A stretch of 6,655 nucleotides of DNA from assembly GCA_012838685.1 (NCBI GenBank), contig DUOU01000166.1, positions 1 through 6,655 of the forward strand, read 5' to 3'. Below, piece after piece: positions 1 to 5,988 of the stretch (position 1 is the stretch's first letter; each line of letters begins with the position of its first letter). Made by a program: the position numbers and the translations under genes. The notes beneath the pieces were generated by a model that was not told the DNA's origin, made no database searches, and worked only from the letters and a program-made list of their open reading frames with translations. Source of the stretch: Bacteroidota bacterium. GTDB taxonomy: Bacteria; Bacteroidota; Bacteroidia; Bacteroidales; VadinHA17.

Positions 1-162
1 AGAAACATAAGGTACTCCTAAAAATTTTGCCAACTCTTTTTCAAACTCCTGATGAAATGGTCCATTGTTTGTTAAAATCTTGGTTTCCCATATTTTTTGT
101 AGATATGGAATAAACTCTTCTAAATCAGGCAGAGAGGGCTTTGTGACAAATATTTTATCCAT
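1..162 (-). CDS. DegT/DnrJ/EryC1/StrS sugar aminotransferase, N-terminal fragment (runs off left edge)
   Basis: The first 54 codons of a protein that continues beyond base 1. The ATG is the complement of 160-162, and the fragment begins MDKIFVTKPSLPDLEEF. It contains IPYLQKIW, LTNNGPFHQEFEKEL and ends near FLGVPYVS. An opening VTKP-x-LP followed by a conserved LTNNGP block and a xLGV-x-xxV strand is the usual start of PLP-dependent nucleotide-sugar aminotransferases of the DegT family (VioA, FdtB and ArnB relatives). The PLP lysine and the substrate-binding half lie outside the window, so the sugar substrate cannot be told. The start overlaps the last 8 bases of wzx (155-162) with no clear ribosome binding site, which suggests translational coupling in one operon. 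It is clearly different in sequence from the aminotransferase at 3232-4365, so it is a second enzyme of the class and not a duplicate. The family assignment is fairly secure; the exact role is not. Confidence 0.82.
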   Translation of the reverse strand, partial: MDKIFVTKPSLPDLEEFIPYLQKIWETKILTNNGPFHQEFEKELAKFLGVPYVS

Positions 163-1609
163 TTCGTTTTATCAGTTTCGTTACTATCAACTTTATTTCT
201 GTATACTCTTCCAACCTTAACAAATTTGAGATAAATAATACCAAAAAGAAAGATATCGATGAAATCAATATAAGGAGTTCAATATTGTTTAAATAACTTT
301 TGAGAAAAATTGTCAAAGGCAACATCAATATGACCATAATTAAAGCAACAAAAAATGTTTTTGATATACATTTAAGCTGTTCAAATAGACCTAACCTTAA
401 TAACTTATTCGTATAATATGTATTGATCGCCAAAGATATAAATGAAGTCACTATCATTCCACATATCATTGCCTGAATTCCAACAAATATTCCTAAAAGA
501 ACTGAGGTTGAACCAATAATTTTCTTGTATACTTCTACCTTCAAAAAGAGATCTGACCGTCCCAGTGCCGTTAGAATTTGAACATTTATGGTATGCATAG
601 GATAAAAGAGTCCGACAAATACGAGCAATCTAAGATAAGGGACCGCTCCCCGCCATTGTTCTCCCAACAATCCTATGATAAGCGGTTCAGATAATATAAA
701 CATCAACAACATAGCATTGACATTGAAATACATAACAATCTTTATCACTTTAACTATCGCTCTTCGCAACCGTTCTATATCATCCTGCATTTTAGAAAAA
801 ACCGGTAATAAAAAGCTCATCAAAGAATTAGAAATAGTGTGTGATGGTAGGTTATTAAATTGTTCGGCTTTTGTGTAGTAACCTAATTCAGCGGCAGGAA
901 AAAATTTTCCAACAACCAATCTATTAATTTGCTGGTAAACTCTATCAATAATTCCCGAAACCAACAATTTATTGCTGAAACCAAACAACTCCTTAAAAGA
1001 ATTCTTATTGAATTCAAAAGAAGGCAACCAACGATTGGACATCCATAATTGAATATTGACAAAAATCTGGTTCAATAGTGTTTTCCATATAAGAGCCCAA
1101 ACACCATATCCTTTGTATGCCAGATATATCGCTATGATTCCAGATAAAATCTGAGAAACAAGTTCTATTCTTGTCTTAATTTTAAATCTTATATCGCGTA
1201 CTAATAAAGAGTTTTGAACTATTGTAAGAGCATACAAGATTATCATCAACGAAAGTGTTCTTACAATTCTGACCAATTGAATGTTACCGTAGAACTTTGC
1301 TATCAAAGGCGCAAGTAAATACAATATTATGAAAGCAATAACGCTAACTCCAAGGTTTAAATAAAAGACAGTGGAAAGGTCACTTTTTGTTATCTCTTTT
1401 CTCTGGATTATGGCCGTACTAAAACCGGAGTCAACGAAGACATAAAATACCGTTATGAAAACCAAAGCCATAGCGACCAAGCCATACTCTTCAGGCATTA
1501 GCAATCTGGCAAGAATGATACCTATTAGAAATTGTACCCCTTGTTGTAATAATCTACCAGTAAGGCTCCAAGATGCTCCGGATATTGCTTTATCTTTTAA
1601 CCCGCTCAA
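155..1609 (-). CDS. wzx: Wzx-type polysaccharide flippase (MOP superfamily, WzxC/TuaB-like)
   Basis: A 484-residue, strongly hydrophobic inner-membrane protein expected to flip undecaprenyl-linked repeat units across the cytoplasmic membrane. It has about 12-14 predicted membrane segments, for instance near residues 24-37, 43-60, 83-104, 118-132, 152-168, 290-315, 325-345, 365-400, 417-436 and 443-463. Family-typical blocks are LARLLMPEEYGLVAM at 33-47, DSGFSTAIIQRKE at 60-72 and LGYYTKAEQFNNLP at 242-255. The length is normal for the WzxC/TuaB branch. The start is a TTG (complement of 1607-1609) overlapping the TGA of the upstream acyltransferase as TTGA. No in-frame ATG lies nearby, and the resulting N-terminus, MSGLKDKAISGASW, matches the usual MSLKxKxxxG start of the family, so the TTG is well supported. 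The 3' end overlaps the next aminotransferase gene by 8 nt. Proteins of this family are also annotated simply as lipopolysaccharide or teichuronic acid exporters; substrate specificity cannot be read from the sequence. Confidence 0.92.
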   Translation of the reverse strand: MSGLKDKAISGASWSLTGRLLQQGVQFLIGIILARLLMPEEYGLVAMALVFITVFYVFVDSGFSTAIIQRKEITKSDLSTVFYLNLGVSVIAFIILYLLAPLIAKFYGNIQLVRIVRTLSLMIILYALTIVQNSLLVRDIRFKIKTRIELVSQILSGIIAIYLAYKGYGVWALIWKTLLNQIFVNIQLWMSNRWLPSFEFNKNSFKELFGFSNKLLVSGIIDRVYQQINRLVVGKFFPAAELGYYTKAEQFNNLPSHTISNSLMSFLLPVFSKMQDDIERLRRAIVKVIKIVMYFNVNAMLLMFILSEPLIIGLLGEQWRGAVPYLRLLVFVGLFYPMHTINVQILTALGRSDLFLKVEVYKKIIGSTSVLLGIFVGIQAMICGMIVTSFISLAINTYYTNKLLRLGLFEQLKCISKTFFVALIMVILMLPLTIFLKSYLNNIELLILISSISFFLVLFISNLLRLEEYTEIKLIVTKLIKRNG

Positions 1610-2224
1610 ACCAGTCTCTTTATAAATTTTGCCGGTACTCCTCCCACCATGATCCCGGCTTCCACATTATGTACAACAGCGGTGTTCGGGGCAACTACAG
1701 AATAGGATTCGACCAAGACACCCGGATATATAGTACAGTTGCCCCCAACATAAACATTGTCTTTAATTATAATACCTGAAGTTGGTCTATAACTATCTCT
1801 ATTGGCCGCGTTCAGTGGAATGCTATTTTGGACCATCTTGACGCTACTGTGGCACCATAATGCTGTTGATGGTCCGGCAATATGAACAAAGTTACCTATT
1901 GTAATATTTGAACAGCTATCAAGAATATTATTTACGCCTATATAAGATTCTTCTCCTATCGTTATATTCCCCATCCCATTGCCAATAACCTTTACCCCTC
2001 CTTCAATCATACTGTTATGACCAACGCTGATTTTAGTGAGTTTAACCCCCCTCTCCAATTACCACATTATCGCCAAGAACTACCGTTGGTGAAATTGAAG
2101 ACCCTCTTCCAATTTCGCAATTTACTCCTACGATGGCTTTTCTGGACACCCTAACCGAATAATGAACTTTGCAGCTAGGGTTTTTAAGTTTGAACAATAT
2201 AAAATTTACAATATTACGTATCAT
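1606..2224 (-). pseudogene. Hexapeptide-repeat (left-handed beta-helix) acyltransferase, split by a frameshift
   Basis: Two adjacent reading frames together make one acyltransferase. The N-terminal part (2042-2224, 60 residues, from an ATG) carries hexapeptide turns such as EIGRGS, VLGDNV and VIGEG, then stops just after a run of six G (complement of 2046-2051). The C-terminal part (1606-2058 if read from a TTG, or from an ATG at 2010) carries more turns (NITIGE, NITIGN, IIIKDNVYVGGNCTIYPGV) and ends with VGGVPAKFIKRL, the typical tail of the sugar and serine O-acetyltransferase superfamily. Removing one G gives a continuous 205-residue protein across ...VVIGEGVKLTKISVG. Such enzymes transfer acetyl or another acyl group from CoA to a sugar hydroxyl or amine. 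The usual catalytic-histidine context is not obvious; the histidine in LWCHSS is a candidate. The start overlaps the upstream gene as ATGA, and the end overlaps the wzx TTG. The split may be a real mutation, a phase-variable tract or a sequencing error; both halves look otherwise undecayed. Confidence 0.82.
2046..2051 (-). repeat. G6 homopolymer run at the frameshift
   Basis: Six consecutive C on the plus strand (G on the coding strand) mark the point where the two halves of the hexapeptide acyltransferase change frame. Five G would restore a single frame. The tract is short for a classical phase-variation repeat, but it is the obvious slippage or miscall site. Confidence 0.7.
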
Positions 2225-3174
2225 TTTATTTGTGTTAATCTATTTATTACCTTATACATGACCGAACTATAAGAATAAATTGGATATTTATAAATTTGAT
2301 CGGATATTCCAGTCTTAAATTTATATATACCCGGCAACCTCGTCTTGTTTAAGTTACATAGATCATAAAATCGGGAACCTAAGTTCTTTGCTTCTCTTAT
2401 GGCCTCCCATTGTAATAATTCTCCCTGGCCTTCATTGATTACACCCTCTTTTGATGCCCCTTTGTAATAATGCATGTAATTCATATTCCCCAACACAATG
2501 ATGCCAGACAGAATTTCTCCATCTTTTTTTGCGATCAGAACAAATGCCTTATGTTCATTAAAGTAAGCACTTAGAATAGCTTCATAATAGTCAAAGTCTA
2601 AATCGTCGTATCCCAACTTTTTGTGCAACACTTCCAGAATCGGCCACAATTTCTCCAGCCCTTCAATACTATAAAATTTTTCAATAACAATTTTGTTTAG
2701 TATCGCTTTTCTAATCATATTTCTTCTTTTCGAATGAAGTATATTGTTGAAAATGTAATCCTCATCCAATAGCAAATCAACCATGGACGTTTCGCCAAAA
2801 CGAACGTTCGCCTTACAATCAATGCCGTACGGAAATCCAACATATGAGATTCCTTCATAAAACCCCACTTTAAAATTCTTAAAATCATAGATATTATCGC
2901 CAATGAATCCCGCATAAGGAATATCTCCCAGGGGTTTGAAGTGATACCGCTTCAGACCTAAACCATTTTTTGTAGCGTGCACCACTGAGGCGTACTTAAT
3001 AGACTCCTGGTTATCCACCAAATAGTATAAATCTGTATTAAATTTTCGGGATACAATTTTATTAAGTTTTGGCTCATGGAATATGGAACCGTTATTATTC
3101 TGGATCAGATCCATTATCTGTTTTTCAATATCACAATCTGTCTCAACAAGTTTATACCCTTTGTATTCCAACAT
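2221..3174 (-). CDS. FemAB/GNAT-fold acyltransferase of a polysaccharide cluster
   Basis: A soluble protein of 317 residues with no signal peptide or membrane segment. It resembles the FemAB-like branch of the GNAT fold (the BioF2-like Acetyltransf_6 type). Supporting blocks are KRRNMIRKA at 149-157 (the K-x-RN-x-IRKA motif of FemAB-like proteins), a second GNAT half starting near residue 205 with AFVLIAKKDGEILSGIIVL, then MHYYKGAS at 234-241, GQGELLQWEAIREAKNLG at 249-266 and GIYKFKTGI at 282-290, close to the FK-x-x-F/I signature at the end of the family. FemAB enzymes transfer amino acids from aminoacyl-tRNA to amines; GNAT relatives use acyl-CoA. Placed after a sugar aminotransferase, it probably N-acylates or N-aminoacylates the new amino sugar, but this is inference from context. 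The ATG (complement of 3172-3174) follows the only sizeable intergenic gap and lacks a Shine-Dalgarno sequence. The stop overlaps the next start as ATGA. The family call is good; donor and acceptor are unknown. Confidence 0.8.
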   Translation of the reverse strand: MLEYKGYKLVETDCDIEKQIMDLIQNNNGSIFHEPKLNKIVSRKFNTDLYYLVDNQESIKYASVVHATKNGLGLKRYHFKPLGDIPYAGFIGDNIYDFKNFKVGFYEGISYVGFPYGIDCKANVRFGETSMVDLLLDEDYIFNNILHSKRRNMIRKAILNKIVIEKFYSIEGLEKLWPILEVLHKKLGYDDLDFDYYEAILSAYFNEHKAFVLIAKKDGEILSGIIVLGNMNYMHYYKGASKEGVINEGQGELLQWEAIREAKNLGSRFYDLCNLNKTRLPGIYKFKTGISDQIYKYPIYSYSSVMYKVINRLTQIK

Positions 3175-3204
3175 TATAAACGATTACTACAACATATTTA
3201 TAAT
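3173..3204. other. Short AT-only inverted repeat at the start of the FemAB-like gene
   Basis: The 8-bp arms ATTATAAA (3173-3180) and TTTATAAT (3197-3204) are perfectly complementary around a 16-nt spacer. They lie in the 57-bp gap after the aminotransferase, and one arm includes two bases of the FemAB-like ATG. A hairpin here could affect translation initiation or be an operator, but an AT-only stem is weak and may be chance. There is no U-run making it a terminator, and no clear Bacteroidota promoter (TAnnTTTG) is present in the gap. Confidence 0.25.
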
Positions 3205-3231
3205 TTAACATTAACTCTCGCCCGGAGATCT

Positions 3232-4365
3232 TTAGCCTTGGCAAAATTCTTTCAATGAATTTATAATGTATTTAACCTCATCATCGCTTAGATCGACATG
3301 TAAAGGAAGCGTTATAAACTTATTCGCTTCTTTTTCAATGAATGGACAGTTATTGCCCCACTTTTTGAATAATGGCTGGATTGATAATGGCGTATAATGA
3401 CAACCTGTGGCAATTCCTTTTGATTTCAGGTATATCATCAATTTATCCCTTTTTTCCGCCCTTATCCCAAACATCTGATAAACATATTTTTTCGGATCAA
3501 AAGGTAAAAGTGGCTGAACTCCGTCCAACCCTTTCAGACCATCTAGATACATCTCAATAATATTGCCCCTTCTTTTATTGAACTCGGGAAGTTTCTTAAG
3601 CTGAGCAAGTCCAATAGCAGCGCTCAGATCGTTCATATTATATTTATATCCTAAAACATTCAACTCGTAAAACCAGTGCAATGCATCTTTGTTGGCATCT
3701 GTATAAGCCTGAGCTGTTTTCCAGTTATCTTTGTCAATGCCGACCCATCTCATAGCTTTGACATCTTTGAAAAGTTCGGGTTGATTGGTTACCATCATGC
3801 CCCCGTCTCCAGTTGTCATTAGTTTCTTTTCCTCAAAACTAAAACAACCGATATCACCCCACAGTCCCAAATTAACGCCTTTATATAACGAGCCTGATGT
3901 GTGGGCGCAATCTTCAATTATCTTCAATCCTTTTTCTTTGGCCCATGGAACAAGTTCTTCCATAAGAACGGGGTGGCCGGCATAATGTACCGGCATTACA
4001 GCAACGACATCTTTATCGTATTTACACTTCATGTCGTTAATATCCATGCCTAATGTAACAGGATCTGAATCGACAAATACCGGAACCAAACCATTGTATA
4101 AAATAGATGAAGCGGTTGAACTGAAAGTTAACGAAGGAACCAAAACCTTTTTCCCTTTTGGAAAATTAAAAACTGCCAGGGCTAAATGCAAGGCAGCGGT
4201 GGCTGAATTCAATCCAATCGCTGATTTTGCCCCCAAAAACTTCGCCCATTGTTCTTCAAATTCGTTTACATTGGGTCCCAATCCTATCCACGACCTTTCA
4301 AAGGCTTCTTTAATGTTATCCAGCTCTTCCTTTCCTAAGGAAGGTTTAAACAATCTTATATTCAT
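3232..4365 (-). CDS. PLP-dependent sugar aminotransferase (DegT/DnrJ/EryC1/StrS family)
   Basis: A cytoplasmic enzyme of 377 residues, a typical length for the family, predicted to aminate a keto-sugar nucleotide using glutamate as amino donor. Visible features are GLNSATAALHLAL at 51-63 (PLP phosphate binding), the VLVPSLTFSSTA strand at 75-86, VMPVHYAGHP at 123-132, EDCAHTSG at 151-158 with the pyridine-binding Asp152, and CFSFEEKKLMTTGDGG at 174-189. Aligned to the family pattern FSF-x-x-x-K-x-x-x-TGxGG, Lys181 is the Schiff-base lysine. Having that lysine, and lacking the length of about 430 residues and cysteine cluster of RfbH/DdhC, argues for an aminotransferase and against a 3-dehydratase. 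GYKYNMNDLSAAIGLAQL at 239-256 is the usual partner-subunit segment. The ATG at 4363-4365 was chosen over the TTG one codon earlier. It lies 13 bp after the epimerase stop and just after rfbF-rfbG-epimerase, so the natural substrate would be a CDP-4-keto-6-deoxyhexose. Transfer at C4 or C3, and the sugar configuration, cannot be decided from sequence. Confidence 0.9.
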   Translation of the reverse strand: MNIRLFKPSLGKEELDNIKEAFERSWIGLGPNVNEFEEQWAKFLGAKSAIGLNSATAALHLALAVFNFPKGKKVLVPSLTFSSTASSILYNGLVPVFVDSDPVTLGMDINDMKCKYDKDVVAVMPVHYAGHPVLMEELVPWAKEKGLKIIEDCAHTSGSLYKGVNLGLWGDIGCFSFEEKKLMTTGDGGMMVTNQPELFKDVKAMRWVGIDKDNWKTAQAYTDANKDALHWFYELNVLGYKYNMNDLSAAIGLAQLKKLPEFNKRRGNIIEMYLDGLKGLDGVQPLLPFDPKKYVYQMFGIRAEKRDKLMIYLKSKGIATGCHYTPLSIQPLFKKWGNNCPFIEKEANKFITLPLHVDLSDDEVKYIINSLKEFCQG

Positions 4366-4378
4366 CAAAGTATAGTTA

Positions 4379-4933
4379 TTACAAATATCCGTATTGTGAG
4401 CAAAATTCTCGGAATGTCAGATTATTCATATCCTTATCCGAAAGAATGGGTTGAAGTACTGGCCAGTTGATCTTTAAATCTCCATCGTTCCATATAATCC
4501 CCCTCTCATGATCTTTTGAATAAATATTATCAACTTTGTAAACTACCTCACTTATATCCGTTAAGGTGCAAAATCCATGGGCAAAACCCCTGGGAATAAA
4601 AATTTCCTTTTTATTTAACTCACTTAATTCTATGGAATCCCACTGTCCAAATGATTCGGAATTTTGACGCAGGTCAATAAACACATCCAATATCGCCCCC
4701 TTTATACATCTAACTAATTTGCCCTCTGTGAAAGGGGCCAATTGAAAGTGCATCCCTCTTATTATCCCCTTCTTTTCCGACCTTGAATGGTTTTCCTGTA
4801 ACCACTCCCTGTCCAGACCATTTAACTGGAAAAAATTTCGATCGTAGGTTCTCATAAAAAAACCTCTCTTATCGATATTCGGGCTAAGTATTATTTCATA
4901 AACACCCTTTATCCGTTTTTCTCTGATTTCCAT
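4379..4933 (-). CDS. RmlC/RfbC-family cupin, nucleotide-4-keto-6-deoxysugar 3,5- (or 3-) epimerase
   Basis: A cupin of 184 residues, the standard size for dTDP-4-dehydrorhamnose 3,5-epimerase. All the main catalytic positions of RmlC are present: the base His62 in RGMHFQ, Lys72 in GKLVRC, Asp83 in ILDVFID, His119 in PRGFAHGF, Tyr132 in VVYK, Tyr138 in NIYS and Asp168 in LSDKD. One neighbouring position that is usually Tyr (the first of the NYY pair in Salmonella RmlC) is Ile here. The start was placed at the ATG at 4931-4933, giving the family-typical MEIREKRIKGVYEI. An upstream ATG at 4966 would add 11 atypical residues. The chosen start overlaps rfbG by 25 nt, with AGAGGA about 11 nt upstream. 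Although the family's best-known substrate is dTDP-linked, its position directly after rfbFG and the absence of rmlABD here suggest it acts on CDP-4-keto-6-deoxyglucose. Whether it epimerises C3 only or C3 and C5 is open. Confidence 0.88.
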   Translation of the reverse strand: MEIREKRIKGVYEIILSPNIDKRGFFMRTYDRNFFQLNGLDREWLQENHSRSEKKGIIRGMHFQLAPFTEGKLVRCIKGAILDVFIDLRQNSESFGQWDSIELSELNKKEIFIPRGFAHGFCTLTDISEVVYKVDNIYSKDHERGIIWNDGDLKINWPVLQPILSDKDMNNLTFREFCSQYGYL

Positions 4934-5988
4934 TTGTTGGTAAAATCCTCTATTTGTCCCATGCAAATATCCGATACTCTCTCACTTCTGTAAGATTCAT
5001 ACCATTCAACAGTATATTTAACTGCCTCGGGCAGACTTAACACCGGTCTCCATCCTAATTTTTCTTTGGCTTTTGTAATATTCAATGAGAGTAGATTGGC
5101 TTCATGTGGTTTTTCAAAGCCAGAAATATCATTCCATTGACCTCTACCAAACTCATTTATCAGCATATCTACAATCTCTTTGACCGTAACCTGACTATCA
5201 GGTTCGGGTCCAAAATTCCACGCCTCATCAAAACGACCTTCGAGAACCATCATTGAACCAAGCAAAAGATACCCGGCAACCGGGTCAAGAACATGTTGCC
5301 ACGGCCTGACCGCATAAGGATTTCTTATCTCAACCGGTAAATCGCTTTGAATGGCTTTAACGATATCGACAACAAGCCTATTGGGCGACCAATCACCACC
5401 TCCAATAACGTTTCCCGCCCTTGCTGAAGCAATTTTTTTATATGTTCCTTGAAAAAATGAACGTCTGAAAGAATTGATCGCCAGTTCCGCGGCTCCCTTG
5501 CTCGAACTGTATGGGTCATATCCTCCCATTGGATCCGTTTCAACATAACCTTCTTCCTTTTCAAGGTTTTCGTAACATTTATCTGATGTGATAAACACCG
5601 CTGTTTTCAATTTCTCGGATAGACGAAATACCTCTAACATGTTAACCGTGCCCATTAAGTTTGTCTCATAAGTGTAAACAGGATCATTATAACTCTCCAA
5701 AACTATAGGCTGAGCCGCAAGATGAAACAAAATCTCCGGCTCCTCTTTTTCCACAATACGGATTATATCATCCCTCTTTCGTATATCCGCCCTGTAATCT
5801 GTAACCATATTTTTAAGGCCAGATAAAACATAATTGTCCTCACTGGTCCTCGGATCAAGAGATACGCCTATCACTTGTGCTCCAATTTTTGTAAGCCATA
5901 ATGACAACCACGATCCCTTAAATCCCGTATGGCCGGTAACTAAAACTTTTTTACCCTTATATACGGCAAGTTTATCGTCTATTCCCAT
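4909..5988 (-). CDS. rfbG: CDP-glucose 4,6-dehydratase
   Basis: An NAD-dependent extended short-chain dehydrogenase (SDR) of 359 residues from the chosen ATG, the same length I recall for Salmonella RfbG. It converts CDP-D-glucose to CDP-4-keto-6-deoxy-D-glucose in the cytoplasm. The Rossmann fingerprint is VLVTGHTGFKGSWLSLWL at 15-32; the FKGSWL extension is characteristic of the CDP-glucose branch. Other landmarks are FHLAAQPIV at 88-96, the catalytic ITSDKCYEN at 133-141 (Ser135, Asp136, Lys137 at the site where RmlB has TDE), YSSSKGAAEL at 160-169 with Tyr160 and Lys164, SARAGNVIGGGDW at 188-200 and RPWQHVLDP. The ATG at 5986-5988 leaves a 10-nt overlap with rfbF. A GTG at 6015 would add nine residues and a longer overlap, and looks less natural. 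Pairing with rfbF fixes the pathway. Identification is very secure. Confidence 0.96.
   Translation of the reverse strand: MGIDDKLAVYKGKKVLVTGHTGFKGSWLSLWLTKIGAQVIGVSLDPRTSEDNYVLSGLKNMVTDYRADIRKRDDIIRIVEKEEPEILFHLAAQPIVLESYNDPVYTYETNLMGTVNMLEVFRLSEKLKTAVFITSDKCYENLEKEEGYVETDPMGGYDPYSSSKGAAELAINSFRRSFFQGTYKKIASARAGNVIGGGDWSPNRLVVDIVKAIQSDLPVEIRNPYAVRPWQHVLDPVAGYLLLGSMMVLEGRFDEAWNFGPEPDSQVTVKEIVDMLINEFGRGQWNDISGFEKPHEANLLSLNITKAKEKLGWRPVLSLPEAVKYTVEWYESYRSERVSDICMGQIEDFTNKWKSEKNG

Noticed and set aside
2715..2915. A 66-codon frame inside the FemAB-like gene
   Set aside because: An alternate frame of a convincing 317-residue protein; no motifs and no start signal.
3175..3231. Promoter or rho-independent terminator in the intergenic gap
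   Set aside because: TAAATATG on the coding strand is only an imperfect match to the Bacteroidota -7 box, with no convincing -33 element. The small TCTC/GAGA stem near 3220 is 4 bp without a following U-run.
3232..4365. RfbH/DdhC-type CDP-4-keto-6-deoxyglucose 3-dehydratase
   Set aside because: It was considered because of the rfbFG context. The protein is too short (377 residues), keeps the Schiff-base lysine and shows no iron-sulphur cysteine cluster, so an aminotransferase fits better.
4031..4375. A plus-strand open frame of 114 codons opposite the aminotransferase gene
   Set aside because: It lies wholly antisense to a well-conserved enzyme, shows no recognisable family motifs, and has a composition expected from a mirror frame.
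4934..4966. Longer N-terminus for the epimerase, starting at the upstream ATG
   Set aside because: The extra MHGTNRGFYQQ has no match to the usual start of RmlC proteins and would lengthen the overlap with rfbG to 58 nt.
5325..5564. A minus-strand 79-codon frame within rfbG
   Set aside because: It is an out-of-frame shadow of a strongly conserved dehydratase gene, rich in basic residues and without domain features.
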